From Colimorpha sp045222295 (GTDB lineage Bacteria; Bacteroidota; Bacteroidia; Bacteroidales; P3): DNA of 64,000 bases. The stretch is taken from positions 24,985-88,984 of the forward strand of contig JBGUXP010000013.1 of assembly GCA_045222295.1 (NCBI GenBank). Reading direction: 5' to 3'. The notes below the pieces were generated by a model. It had not been told where the DNA came from. It worked only from the letters and a program-made list of their open reading frames with translations, and made no database searches. Positions 18,459 through 26,696 of this stretch are shown here, one piece after another. Both the position numbers and the translations under genes were made by a program. Position 1 is the first letter of the stretch. Every line of letters begins with the position of its first letter.

Positions 18459-19496
18459 GATAAATTTTGTCGGTTACAGCCTGGTGACATCAGCCTCGGT
18501 GAGCGTGTCAACGGCCATCTGGTCAGTGCCGCCCGCCTGGACGACTCGACGCTGCGCGTGCTGCTCCTCTCGCTGTAAAACAGCCCCTTCGAGGGCAACA
18601 GCGGTGCGGTGGCTACCCTGCAGCTTCATGCCTACGACAGCCTCTCTACCGCCAGCTATCTCCTGACGTTGCGGAATGTGACCTCGGCTTGCGCCGACGG
18701 CACCGACCGCCTGACCAGCGTCCAAAACAGCGGTTGGTTCGCCACCCGCATCCAGCACGACACTGCCTATGTCCCTGATACTACACTCACCCCTATTATC
18801 GTCTACGACACCACCCATCGCGATACCCTCGTATACGACTTCATCCATCGGGACAGCCTCATCTACAGCGTTATTGACAGAGATACTGTCGTGTACAACA
18901 TCATCAATGTCGATTCCATCGAATACACCATCATTGACAGGGATACCATCGTGTACAACTATATCCATCAGGACAGCATCGTCTACGACATTGTCCACCA
19001 AGACAGCATCATCTATAACATTATCAATAGAGATACCACGGTATACGATATCACTATTATTGACTCTATAGAGTATAATATCAGTTATTTGGACAGTGTC
19101 GGATACATTATTACCTACCTCGACACCACCATCGTCGACAGTACACTTGTCCCTGTCACCGATACCCTTTACGACACCATTTATTTGACCGAATATATCC
19201 ACGACACCATCGTTATCCATGACACAGTATTTGTGGGAATCGACGAGGTGGAGGCCATCAGCGCGAAGATATACCAGCGGGATGGACGGATTGTGGTGGA
19301 GAGCGAGGGCGTGGTGCCGGTGAGGGTGTTTGATGTGACGGGGAGAATGTTGACACACTCTTCCGCCCGAAGGGGCACCTCCTCTAACATAGAGGGAGAG
19401 TTTGGCACGCGCAGTATTTTTGAGGTGCCGACGACGGGAGTCTACCTTGTCAAGATTGGCGATGCGCCAGCCAGGAGGATTGTGGTTGTCAGGTAG
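18459..19496 (+). pseudogene. Decayed T9SS substrate: 5'-truncated, with internal stop
   Basis: In one frame from 18459, translation gives PGDISLGERVNGHLVSAARL and DDSTLRVLLLSL, a TAA at 18576-18578, then NSPFEGNSGAVATLQLHAY. This resembles the cohesin-like domain of Bacteroidales surface proteins (the GNSGA motif is typical). The stop probably arose from CAA (Gln). No signal peptide or start precedes it; a GTG at 18609 is the only later start candidate. About twelve imperfect 10-residue repeats follow (RDTVVYNII, HQDSIVYDI, RDTTVYDIT), then a T9SS sorting end (VRVFDVTGRML, TGVYLVKIGD, ARRIVVV). That end is interrupted by a palindromic element adding SARRGTSSNIEGEFGTRS. The truncated and stopped N-terminus argues for a remnant, although the downstream frame is intact. 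Confidence 0.75.
19359..19411 (+). repeat. Palindromic element inside the decayed T9SS substrate
   Basis: CCGCCCGAAGGGGC is followed by CTCCTCTA-ACA-TAGAGGGAG and AGTTTGGC. It is in frame, splitting the sorting domain between GRMLTHSS and IFEVPTTGVYL. The encoded TSSNIEGEF is nearly the same as TPSSLEGEF in the dus gene, so the same orientation and frame were used. Confidence 0.85.
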
Positions 19497-19534
19497 GTTG
19501 GATCCCGTAGGGAGTGTGGTTACATAGGAGAAAC

Positions 19535-19610
19535 TTACACCCCGTCAGGGGTGCAAGTACTTAGGCGGGGGTGTTGCCCCCGCCTAAGTGTTTTGACCCC
19601 TGCGGGGACT
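19535..19610 (+). repeat. Intergenic multi-hairpin GC-rich palindrome
   Basis: In the 209-base gap before miaB, a perfect 13-base-pair stem (19559-19571 with 19577-19589, ACTTAGGCGGGGG arm) is flanked by two smaller hairpins built on ACCCCGTCAGGGGT and ACCCCTGCGGGGA. It is larger and more symmetric than a terminator and lacks a T tract. It looks like a REP/MITE-type dispersed palindrome. Confidence 0.75.
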
Positions 19611-19705
19611 TGGGGGACATGCCTTTTGTATGCGATAAAATCAAGTGGCGGGATACAATTTTGTTGTTTTTCTTGCGTTATTATTTAATTAGACTTTAGG
19701 AATAG

Positions 19706-21016
19706 ATGGAGAAAGTATATATAGAGACCTATGGTTGTCAGATGAATTTCGCTGACAGCGAGGTTATTGCCTCGATACTCCGTGGAGCAGGCTACGGCTT
19801 GACGGCGGAGATTGAGGAGGCCGATTTTATCCTTATCAATACCTGCGCCATCCGCGACAATGCGGAGCAGCGTGTGCGCCACCGTGTGCGCGAGTTGAAG
19901 GCTATGCAGAGCCGTCGCCATGGGTTGCGTGTTGGCGTGCTGGGCTGTATGGCCGAGCGTCTGCAGAGCCGCCTGATGGCCGAAGAGGAGAATGTGAGCT
20001 TCGTCTGTGGCCCCGATGCCTATCGTCGCTTGCCCGAGATGCTGGCGCAGGTGCGTCAAGGACAGAAGGCCTCCGAAGTGGAGCTAAGCACCACGGAGAC
20101 CTATGCCGACATTGAGCCTGTGCGCTTGGCGGGCAACGGCATCTCAGCCTATATCAGCATCATGCGCGGCTGCCAGAACTACTGCGCCTATTGCGTGGTG
20201 CCCTATACTCGCGGCCGCGAGCGCAGCCGCGACCCCGAGACCATCGTCCGCGAGGCCCGCACGCTTTTCGGGCAGGGTTACCGCGAGGTGACGCTGCTGG
20301 GACAGAATGTGAACAGCTACCGTTGTGGTGAAGTCGATTTTCCAAAGTTGATGAGGCAGGTGGCGGAGATAGACCCACGGCTGCGGGTGCGCTTTGCTAC
20401 GTCGCACCCCAAGGATCTCAGCGACAAGCTGCTGGAGGTGATGGCGGCGCACGACAACATCTGCCGCTGCATCCACCTGCCGGTGCAGAGTGGCAGCGAC
20501 AGGATGCTGAAGTTGATGAACCGGAAATACACCGTGGAGTGGTACCTCGACCGCATGGCGGCCATCAAGCGCTATATGCCCGACTGCTCCATCACCACCG
20601 ATGTCATCGCCGGTTTCAGCACCGAGACGCTGGAGGACCACGAGGCTACGCTGGCGCTCTTCCGCAAGGTGCGCTACGACTATGCCTACATGTTCAAATA
20701 CTCGCTGCGCGAAGGCACTTATGCCTGGAAGCACCTGGCCGACGACATCCCCGAGGAAGAGAAGACGCGCCGCCTGAACGAGATTATCGCCCTGCAGGGT
20801 GAGATTGCCCTGGAGAACAACCAAAAGGAGATTGGCATGGAATATGAGGTGCTGGTGGAGGGCGAGAGCCACCGCTCGAAGGAGCAGCTCTTTGGCCGCA
20901 ACAGCCAGAACAAGGTGATAGTCTTCGACCGAGGCGATGCGGAACCGGGCACCTACCGGAGGGTGAAGGTGGAGCGCTGCACCGCCGCCACGCTCATGGG
21001 ACGGCTGGTACAATAA
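19706..21016 (+). CDS. miaB: tRNA-2-methylthio-N6-dimethylallyladenosine synthase MiaB
   Basis: A radical-SAM methylthiotransferase that converts i6A37 to ms2i6A37 in tRNAs reading UNN codons. The N-terminal UPF0004 domain contains YIETYGCQMNFADSE, INTCAIRDNAEQ and VGVLGCMAE, with the three auxiliary-cluster cysteines. The radical-SAM CxxxCxxC is CQNYCAYC near residue 155, followed by VPYTRGRERSR. Later motifs are LLGQNVNSY and CIHLPVQSGSDRMLKLMNR. A TRAM domain closes the protein (VLVEGESHRSKEQLFGR). At 436 residues it is normal length. It leads a run with the PASTA protein, a T9SS substrate and an RluD-type synthase. Confidence 0.96.
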   Translation: MEKVYIETYGCQMNFADSEVIASILRGAGYGLTAEIEEADFILINTCAIRDNAEQRVRHRVRELKAMQSRRHGLRVGVLGCMAERLQSRLMAEEENVSFVCGPDAYRRLPEMLAQVRQGQKASEVELSTTETYADIEPVRLAGNGISAYISIMRGCQNYCAYCVVPYTRGRERSRDPETIVREARTLFGQGYREVTLLGQNVNSYRCGEVDFPKLMRQVAEIDPRLRVRFATSHPKDLSDKLLEVMAAHDNICRCIHLPVQSGSDRMLKLMNRKYTVEWYLDRMAAIKRYMPDCSITTDVIAGFSTETLEDHEATLALFRKVRYDYAYMFKYSLREGTYAWKHLADDIPEEEKTRRLNEIIALQGEIALENNQKEIGMEYEVLVEGESHRSKEQLFGRNSQNKVIVFDRGDAEPGTYRRVKVERCTAATLMGRLVQ

Positions 21017-21043
21017 TTTCTTTGTTATTGCGTTAATGTTTTT

Positions 21044-21922
21044 ATGGAAAAAGATAATATTTTTAAGAAATACCCCTGGCTGCTGCACCTGCTGGCGATG
21101 GTTGGCGTGTCGCTGGTAATCTTGGTAGTTGTGTTTGTCTTTATCCGTATTTACGCTCGTCAGGGCAAGGAATACGAGATGCCTGACTATGTGGGAAAGA
21201 ATATCGCCGAGGCGATGGCTACCAACGATATAGACCTTGAATTCGTGGTGCAGGACTCAATTTTCCGTGAGGGTGCCGAGGGTGGCATGATACTGACGCA
21301 GGATCCCAAGGGGGGTACCATGGTCAAGAGTGGCCGCAAAGTGTATGTGAGCATCACGGCCTATAATGCCGATGACGCTACATTGCCCGAGTTGGCAGGC
21401 CTCTCGGTCAGGCAGGCTGTGTCGCAGCTCTATTCTGTGGGCCTTACGGTGGGTAAGTTGACCTTTGTCGAGGATCCCTATAAAAACAGTGTCGTGGATC
21501 AGAGCTGCAAGGGGAAGACCCTTTATGCCGGCCAGCAGATAGCGCGTGGCTCGGTGGTGGATTTGGTGGTGGGAAGTGGCGACGGCACGGGGGCAAGCAG
21601 TGTGCCGTTTGTCATCGGCAAGACAGCCGACAAGGCTCGCCGCGACATCCTGTCGGTGTCGCTCAATGTGGGAGTGGAACATTTCCGCGGTGTGAAAAAC
21701 AAGCTTACGGCGGTGGTCTACCGCCAGGAACCCGATTATACGGGAGTGAACAAGTATCCCTACGGTACCAGCGTGGAGTTGTGGTATATCGATGCTGACA
21801 ATACCGACATCAACAAGATGGTGACGGATTTCCAAGTGGATTCGAGCAAGATTGTGGACCCCGGCCAGATGGACGACGGGCGTCCGTCTCCCGAAGAGAT
21901 AGATGATAATTGGTCATGGTAA
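21044..21922 (+). CDS. Membrane-anchored PASTA-repeat protein
   Basis: A 292-residue protein with a short cytoplasmic N-terminus, one transmembrane helix (about residues 14-36, LLAMVGVSLVILVVVFVFI) and three PASTA-like modules in the periplasm. These read MPDYVGKNIAEAMATND, LPELAGLSVRQAVSQLYS and VPFVIGKTADKARRDIL. PASTA domains commonly bind peptidoglycan or lipid II fragments in Ser/Thr kinases and PBPs, but no kinase or PBP domain is attached. A cell-envelope role is inferred. The end is acidic (EEIDDNWSW). It lies 27 bases after miaB and overlaps the next gene by seven bases. Confidence 0.88.
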   Translation: MEKDNIFKKYPWLLHLLAMVGVSLVILVVVFVFIRIYARQGKEYEMPDYVGKNIAEAMATNDIDLEFVVQDSIFREGAEGGMILTQDPKGGTMVKSGRKVYVSITAYNADDATLPELAGLSVRQAVSQLYSVGLTVGKLTFVEDPYKNSVVDQSCKGKTLYAGQQIARGSVVDLVVGSGDGTGASSVPFVIGKTADKARRDILSVSLNVGVEHFRGVKNKLTAVVYRQEPDYTGVNKYPYGTSVELWYIDADNTDINKMVTDFQVDSSKIVDPGQMDDGRPSPEEIDDNWSW

Positions 21923-23793
21923 AGAGGCTTCTATTAGCGCTGTTTTTATTGCATGGTATGATACTGCAGGCACAGGAAGTGCTGCTTCCTTTGCAGACAG
22001 GCCCTGTGTCCGCGGCTACCGCCTTCAAGAATGCCTCGCAGCCCTTGGAGTTGCCGTTCTTTGACGATTTCTCCACAGTTATGACGACACCCTCGCAGGA
22101 GCGCTGGCAGGAGGCTGGCGGAGCTTCGGTGGGACGAGGTGCAGGTCTACTGCCTCCCACGGTGGGTGTGGCGACGCTCGATGCCATTGGTGCTGACGGC
22201 AAGCTCTATGACGGGGCTGCGTCGGGGCGTTTCCCGGCGGACACGCTCTGCTCGCAGGTTATCGACTTGGGAGGCTTGACGCCTAGTGACTCGGTAGTGT
22301 TGAGTTTCTACTACCTCCCCGGTGGTGGCAAAGGTGACCTGTGGCGACGCATTGGAGATGCTCCCGAGATGGAGGACTCGCTGATGCTCGATTTCTTTAG
22401 AAAGGCTGACAGCACATGGGTGACCGTGTGGGCGCGGGGTGGCGTGGATGTCGACTCGCTGGTGGCTCGCACCGGCAGGGAATGGCAGTATGTTACCATT
22501 ACCCTCGCAGATACGGCATTCTTTAACGATTCTTTTGCATTCCGTTTCAGAAACTATGCCAGTCTGACCACTACGACAAAGCCCGGTTTGGCTGGTAACT
22601 GCGATTATTGGCATGTGGACTATATTTTCCTTGACCGTAACCGCACGGCTTCGGGGACCCCTGTTTTTCGTGACGTGGCTTTTGTGAATCCAGCCCCTTC
22701 GATGTTGGCTCTTTACCAGGCTATGCCGTCACGTCAATACCGCCAGAGCGATATGGCGGACACCCTGGCTATGACTATCACCAATCTCTATGGGTCGCCT
22801 TTGGCTACGCAGTATAAGTACGCTATTCTCGACTCTTTAGGAGACACTCTCTACCAATATGATGGTGGCTATGAGAACGCCCCGGCCTATTTACCCGACG
22901 GCCGCTATCAGGAGTCGCAACCCCATGCCGCTCCAGCGGTGGGGTATAAGTTCCCCGAGAGTGACAGGGCGGCGGTGTACACAGTTGTTCACATGGTGCG
23001 TGAGGGTGTGGGTGGCGACGATTACCAGTGCAATGATACGGTACGATTCCAGCAGGTGTTTGGCGATTATTTTGCTTATGACGACGGTACGGCGGAGAAC
23101 GGCTATGGTCTCACTTCGACGGCTAGCCACGTCTATCTTGCCTATCGTTTCGACATTAATACCGAGGACACCTTGACGGCTCTGGACCTGTATTTCAACC
23201 GCACGCTGGCTGGAGAGAATGAGGCAGTGCCGTTCAATATCACGGTGTGGAGTAACGACAACGGCCGTCCCGGACAGGTTCTCTATCGCGATGCGACGAG
23301 CCGTCATCCACTCTTCGCGGGTATCAATACCTACAGTCGTTATATGCTGGAACATGCAGTGGTGGTGAGTGGCAGTATGTTTGTTGGCTTTGAACAAGGA
23401 AACAACTATTTTATCAATCTGGGTTTTGACCGAAACCATGATGTCAGTGGCCGAATCTTTTACCTTACCGGCACCGATTGGCAGCAGAGCATACTGAGTG
23501 GTGCGCTGATGATGCGTCCCTGTTTCGGTGCTGCTGCTGTTGTGGGTATCCAAACGTCGAGAATGGAGAGTGTCGAATGGAGTATCTTTCCGAATCCCGC
23601 CGATGAGTGGGTAAAGGTAGATGGCTTTCCTGAGAGCGGAACTGTGACGCTCTATGATATGACAGGACGGCAGGTGGCTACTACTAGGGGTAACCAATTG
23701 TCGGTGTCAGGATTGGCCAACGGCGTATATATGGTACGTTGTATGGAACCACAGGGTATGGTAAGTGTCAAAAAACTGATAATTAAGCACTGA
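21916..23793 (+). CDS. Secreted T9SS-sorted protein of unknown function
   Basis: About 625 residues from the ATG at 21916 (a TTG at 21910 would add two). The signal peptide is MVKRLLLALFLLHGMILQAQ. The body has jelly-roll-like features (LPFFDDFSTV, WHVDYIFLDRN) like other T9SS substrates, then a domain with YFAYDDGTAENGYGL. It ends in a type A sorting signal: WSIFPNPADEWVKVDGF, VTLYDMTGRQV, ANGVYMVRC, KKLIIKH. The gene overlaps the PASTA gene by seven bases and shares its stop/start bases (TGATG) with the rluD-type gene. The substrate and role are not readable from sequence. Confidence 0.88.
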   Translation: MVKRLLLALFLLHGMILQAQEVLLPLQTGPVSAATAFKNASQPLELPFFDDFSTVMTTPSQERWQEAGGASVGRGAGLLPPTVGVATLDAIGADGKLYDGAASGRFPADTLCSQVIDLGGLTPSDSVVLSFYYLPGGGKGDLWRRIGDAPEMEDSLMLDFFRKADSTWVTVWARGGVDVDSLVARTGREWQYVTITLADTAFFNDSFAFRFRNYASLTTTTKPGLAGNCDYWHVDYIFLDRNRTASGTPVFRDVAFVNPAPSMLALYQAMPSRQYRQSDMADTLAMTITNLYGSPLATQYKYAILDSLGDTLYQYDGGYENAPAYLPDGRYQESQPHAAPAVGYKFPESDRAAVYTVVHMVREGVGGDDYQCNDTVRFQQVFGDYFAYDDGTAENGYGLTSTASHVYLAYRFDINTEDTLTALDLYFNRTLAGENEAVPFNITVWSNDNGRPGQVLYRDATSRHPLFAGINTYSRYMLEHAVVVSGSMFVGFEQGNNYFINLGFDRNHDVSGRIFYLTGTDWQQSILSGALMMRPCFGAAAVVGIQTSRMESVEWSIFPNPADEWVKVDGFPESGTVTLYDMTGRQVATTRGNQLSVSGLANGVYMVRCMEPQGMVSVKKLIIKH

Positions 23794-24830
23794 TGGCAGA
23801 AGAAGAACTGGAACTTGAAGAACGGCAAGAGCTATATGAGCATCATCATATTATAGTGGACCGCGGGCAGGAGATGCTGCGTATAGACCGCTATCTGCAG
23901 ATGAGGCTTCAGGGGGTGTCTCGTACGAAGATACAGGCTGCGACGAAGGCAGAGTGTGTGCGGGTGAACGGTAAGCCTGCGAAGGCTAACTACCGTGTGA
24001 AGCCGCTGGATGAAATCAGCATTTTGTTGCCGGAACCCCCACATGAGTTCGAGTTGCTTCCCGAGCCTATCGACCTGAAAATTGTCTATGAGGATGATGA
24101 TGTATTGGTAGTGGATAAGCAGGCAGGCCTGGTTGTACACCCAGGGGTTGGGAACTGGAACGGAACGTTGGTGAACGGATTGCTCTATCATCTGCGGGGT
24201 ACGGATTCCAAACCGCTGCTGGTGCATCGTATTGATAAAGATACTTCGGGACTGCTGCTGGTGGCGAAGAACGAGGAGGCGCAAGCCTTTTTGGCTCGCC
24301 AGTTCTTTGAGCATACGATTGAAAGAAAATACAACGCTTTGGTATGGGGCGATTTTGATGAGGATAGTGGTACGATAGAGGGCAACCTCGGCCGTTCTCC
24401 TCGCGATCGCAAGGTGATGTGTGTCTACCCTCATGAGGAGGGGGTCCCCGAGGAGGAACAAAAGGGAAAGCATGCTGTGACACATTGGAAGGTGCTGGAA
24501 CGTTTCGGATATGTGACGTTGGTGGAATGTGTGCTTGAGACTGGACGTACGCACCAGATTCGAGCTCATATGCGTCATATTGGTCACCCGCTCTTTAGTG
24601 ATGCCGCTTATGGTGGTGACGATATTCTCAAGGGTACTACCTTTACGAAATATAAGCAGTTCGTGAATAATTGCTTTGATGTCCTCCCACGTCAAGCATT
24701 ACATGCTTTGGTTTTGGGTTTTGTACATCCAGGAACCAAAAAGCAGATGCATTTTGAAAGTCCACTGCCAAACGATATGCGGCAGTGTATAGAGCGTTGG
24801 CGGAACTATTCTGTTCAAGTGAAAGAGTAG
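23793..24830 (+). CDS. RluA/RluD family 23S rRNA pseudouridine synthase
   Basis: A 345-residue pseudouridine synthase acting on rRNA (RluD type, large-subunit positions, by family). The N-terminal S4 domain is RIDRYLQMRLQGVSRTKIQA to VRVNGKPAKANYRVK. The catalytic domain contains VVDKQAGLVVHPG and HRIDKDTSGLLLVAKN, whose Asp is the nucleophile. Later motifs are ERKYNALVWG, LETGRTHQIRAHMRHIGHPL and RQALHALVLGFVHP. The start overlaps the preceding stop. The stop codon is inside the stem of the terminator that follows. Which uridines are modified cannot be told from sequence alone. Confidence 0.93.
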   Translation: MAEEELELEERQELYEHHHIIVDRGQEMLRIDRYLQMRLQGVSRTKIQAATKAECVRVNGKPAKANYRVKPLDEISILLPEPPHEFELLPEPIDLKIVYEDDDVLVVDKQAGLVVHPGVGNWNGTLVNGLLYHLRGTDSKPLLVHRIDKDTSGLLLVAKNEEAQAFLARQFFEHTIERKYNALVWGDFDEDSGTIEGNLGRSPRDRKVMCVYPHEEGVPEEEQKGKHAVTHWKVLERFGYVTLVECVLETGRTHQIRAHMRHIGHPLFSDAAYGGDDILKGTTFTKYKQFVNNCFDVLPRQALHALVLGFVHPGTKKQMHFESPLPNDMRQCIERWRNYSVQVKE

Positions 24831-24848
24831 GGATGATCCCTACTTTTT
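24826..24848 (+). terminator. Terminator between rluD-type gene and convergent gldN copy
   Basis: An eight-base-pair stem AGTAGGGA/TCCCTACT (24826-24833, 24837-24844) with a three-base loop is followed by TTTTT. The stem contains the upstream stop codon, and the tract reaches the end of the convergent gldN copy. Confidence 0.85.
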
Positions 24849-25716
24849 AGTATTCCCACATGGCATCTTCGATATCGAAGACCTTTGCCTCGATGTTGTA
24901 GGATTCGAGGATGGCGTTCTCACCGGTAAGGTAATCACTAATTTTGCGGTCGTAATCGTTTGATTCACGTGTGATGTAAGCCTCGTAATGTTGGCTTAGA
25001 AAAACCCAGTCCCAGGAAGGCTGTCGGACTATGTTGGTGGCATCGATGTATGCCTGGTAGCGTACTAGAAGGGATCGGACAAGCATATTCTGCATGGGGA
25101 CCCAGAAAAGGGGGAGGTTCCCCAGAGGGATGACTTCGCCGTTTGGCAACTCTCTATAGGTCTCTTTAACAGGTGCCAGAGCTATGCGTCGTGAATCCTG
25201 TCGGGTATCTTGTCGTCCGATGAACCAGACCTCGCGTAGCGAATAGTTGAAGATTTCCGATCCATCGAAATACTTGGGTCGGATGATGGTCTGGTAGATT
25301 TCATTGTCATCTTCGTCGTAGCCAATCTCTAGTAACAGTGTGTCGGCACGGGTGTAGCGTTCGACAAAGACTAGGTTGTCGATAGGAACAAGGAGGTCAT
25401 CGTCTTCGTAGATGGGTATTTCGTTGGCCGCCATGGCATCCCATAAGATATATGCTAGGCTCTTTTTGCCGAAGTTTCTGTATTCGTCGGAAGGGAAATA
25501 GAAGAATTGATTGAAAAGTTGTTCAGAGTTGATAGTTTTCCATATGGTGGTACTCCAAACGATGTCAGACTTTCGAATAAAAGGGTAGGGTATAGGACGC
25601 TCATAACCTTCGTCTTGGCTAATTGTGAAATCGTTTGGGTTGTGGTCAACAGTCTGGGCTGTCGAGGAGACGGACCAGATTAGGGCTAGCAGTAGTATGA
25701 ATAGGTTCTTTCTCAT
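24847..25716 (-). CDS. Second GldN/PorN paralogue of the type IX secretion system
   Basis: A 289-residue secreted protein with signal peptide ending SSTAQ. It aligns by eye with the neighbouring gldN: both have RPIPYPFIRKSDIVWSTTIWK-like starts, a VWFIGRQDTRQDSRR segment (YWYIDKQDTRQKVR in the other copy), and ends ESNDY..ISDYLTGE...WEY. GldN/PorN forms periplasmic rings with the lipoprotein GldK that link the GldLM motor to the outer membrane. The copy lies 75 bases after gldN, separated by a long perfect hairpin. It may correspond to the GldO-type duplicate known from Flavobacterium. It is the last gene of the operon, convergent with the rluD-type gene. Confidence 0.9.
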   Translation of the reverse strand: MRKNLFILLLALIWSVSSTAQTVDHNPNDFTISQDEGYERPIPYPFIRKSDIVWSTTIWKTINSEQLFNQFFYFPSDEYRNFGKKSLAYILWDAMAANEIPIYEDDDLLVPIDNLVFVERYTRADTLLLEIGYDEDDNEIYQTIIRPKYFDGSEIFNYSLREVWFIGRQDTRQDSRRIALAPVKETYRELPNGEVIPLGNLPLFWVPMQNMLVRSLLVRYQAYIDATNIVRQPSWDWVFLSQHYEAYITRESNDYDRKISDYLTGENAILESYNIEAKVFDIEDAMWEY

Positions 25717-25723
25717 TGAAAAA

Positions 25724-25762
25724 CAAAAGAGTTAAGAGTCCGTTATACTCTTAACTCTTTTG
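25724..25762 (-). promoter_or_regulatory. Perfect 15-bp hairpin between the two gldN copies
   Basis: CAAAAGAGTTAAGAG (25724-25738) pairs with CTCTTAACTCTTTTG (25748-25762) around a nine-base loop. On the minus strand it is followed by GTTTTTC and then the second gldN ATG only eight bases later. It can act as a terminator or attenuator and would mask the ribosome entry region of the second copy. Confidence 0.8.
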
Positions 25763-25791
25763 GGTCTCTTGATGTTAGACAGAATACAGGT

Positions 25792-26688
25792 TTAGTATTC
25801 CCACATGTCTGATTCCATATTGAAGATTTCATCCTCAATTCTCTGGGACTCATAGATGGCATCCTCGCCAGTAAGGTAGTCAGAGATGTATCTGTTATAG
25901 TCGTTTGACTCGCGGATGATGTAACTATCGAAATAACGTTGGATGAAGATGTCGTCGTAGGAACGTTCTACCATGTCGTTGTTCTCGTCATAGGCGTTGG
26001 CATTGACAAAGACCTGACGAACACGCATGTCGTCCATGGGAATCCAGAAAGACCATTCGAGTGCTTGACCACCGGTGAGGGTCTCCTTGAGATACTGGAA
26101 GGCGAGACCTGTGATTCTGACTTTCTGACGGGTATCCTGTTTGTCGATATACCAATACTCTTTCAGTCGGATTTTCATGACGGAGGTGCTATCGAAACTA
26201 CGGGTTACAAGGGAGTCTTTCATCACGTAGTCGTCAATCTCCTCATCGTAGATAGGCTGGCCGTTCTCATCCAAAGCCTCAACCCGTTTATTGTAGGGGT
26301 CACCGACAAGGAGTTTCATTGCCTCGGCAAGATCGAGCTCTTTCTCCATATCGTCATCTTCATAGACGGGGATTTCTCCGTTTCTGACACCCTTCATAAT
26401 GAGGTTGACCAGATTAATACGGCCCTGCGTATTTGTCTCGTTGTTGACGGGGAAGAAGAAGAACTGGTTAAATTTCTCATTGAAGTCAATTTCTCTCCAA
26501 ACGACTTTTTTCCATAAGATATCGGTCCCTCTGAGTGAGGGGTAAGGCATGGCCTTCTTGCCTACAACGCCTTCTGAATGGTAGAACTCGTTGGGGTTGC
26601 GATGGTCGTCGGCATCGATGATACTCTGTGCGTTGATTGTGGTGCAATAACCTAAGATTGCAAGCACGTAAATCAAGACTTTCTTCAT
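25792..26688 (-). CDS. gldN: Type IX secretion system protein GldN/PorN
   Basis: A 298-residue periplasmic protein with a signal peptide ending TINAQ. Family features: KAMPYPSLRGTDILWKKVVW, FNQFFFFPVNNE, KEYWYIDKQDTRQKVRITG, and the end RESNDYNRYISDYLTGEDA. It partners GldK in the ring linked to the GldLM motor. It starts eight bases after gldM, in the canonical porP-gldK-gldL-gldM-gldN order. A diverged second copy follows. Confidence 0.95.
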   Translation of the reverse strand: MKKVLIYVLAILGYCTTINAQSIIDADDHRNPNEFYHSEGVVGKKAMPYPSLRGTDILWKKVVWREIDFNEKFNQFFFFPVNNETNTQGRINLVNLIMKGVRNGEIPVYEDDDMEKELDLAEAMKLLVGDPYNKRVEALDENGQPIYDEEIDDYVMKDSLVTRSFDSTSVMKIRLKEYWYIDKQDTRQKVRITGLAFQYLKETLTGGQALEWSFWIPMDDMRVRQVFVNANAYDENNDMVERSYDDIFIQRYFDSYIIRESNDYNRYISDYLTGEDAIYESQRIEDEIFNMESDMWEY

Positions 26689-26696
26689 ATCTCAGT

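Noticed and set aside
18406..18666. 86-residue plus-strand frame starting MKYSVFEKS
   Set aside because: It crosses the decayed surface-protein fragment in another frame and ends within it; no family resemblance or promoter.
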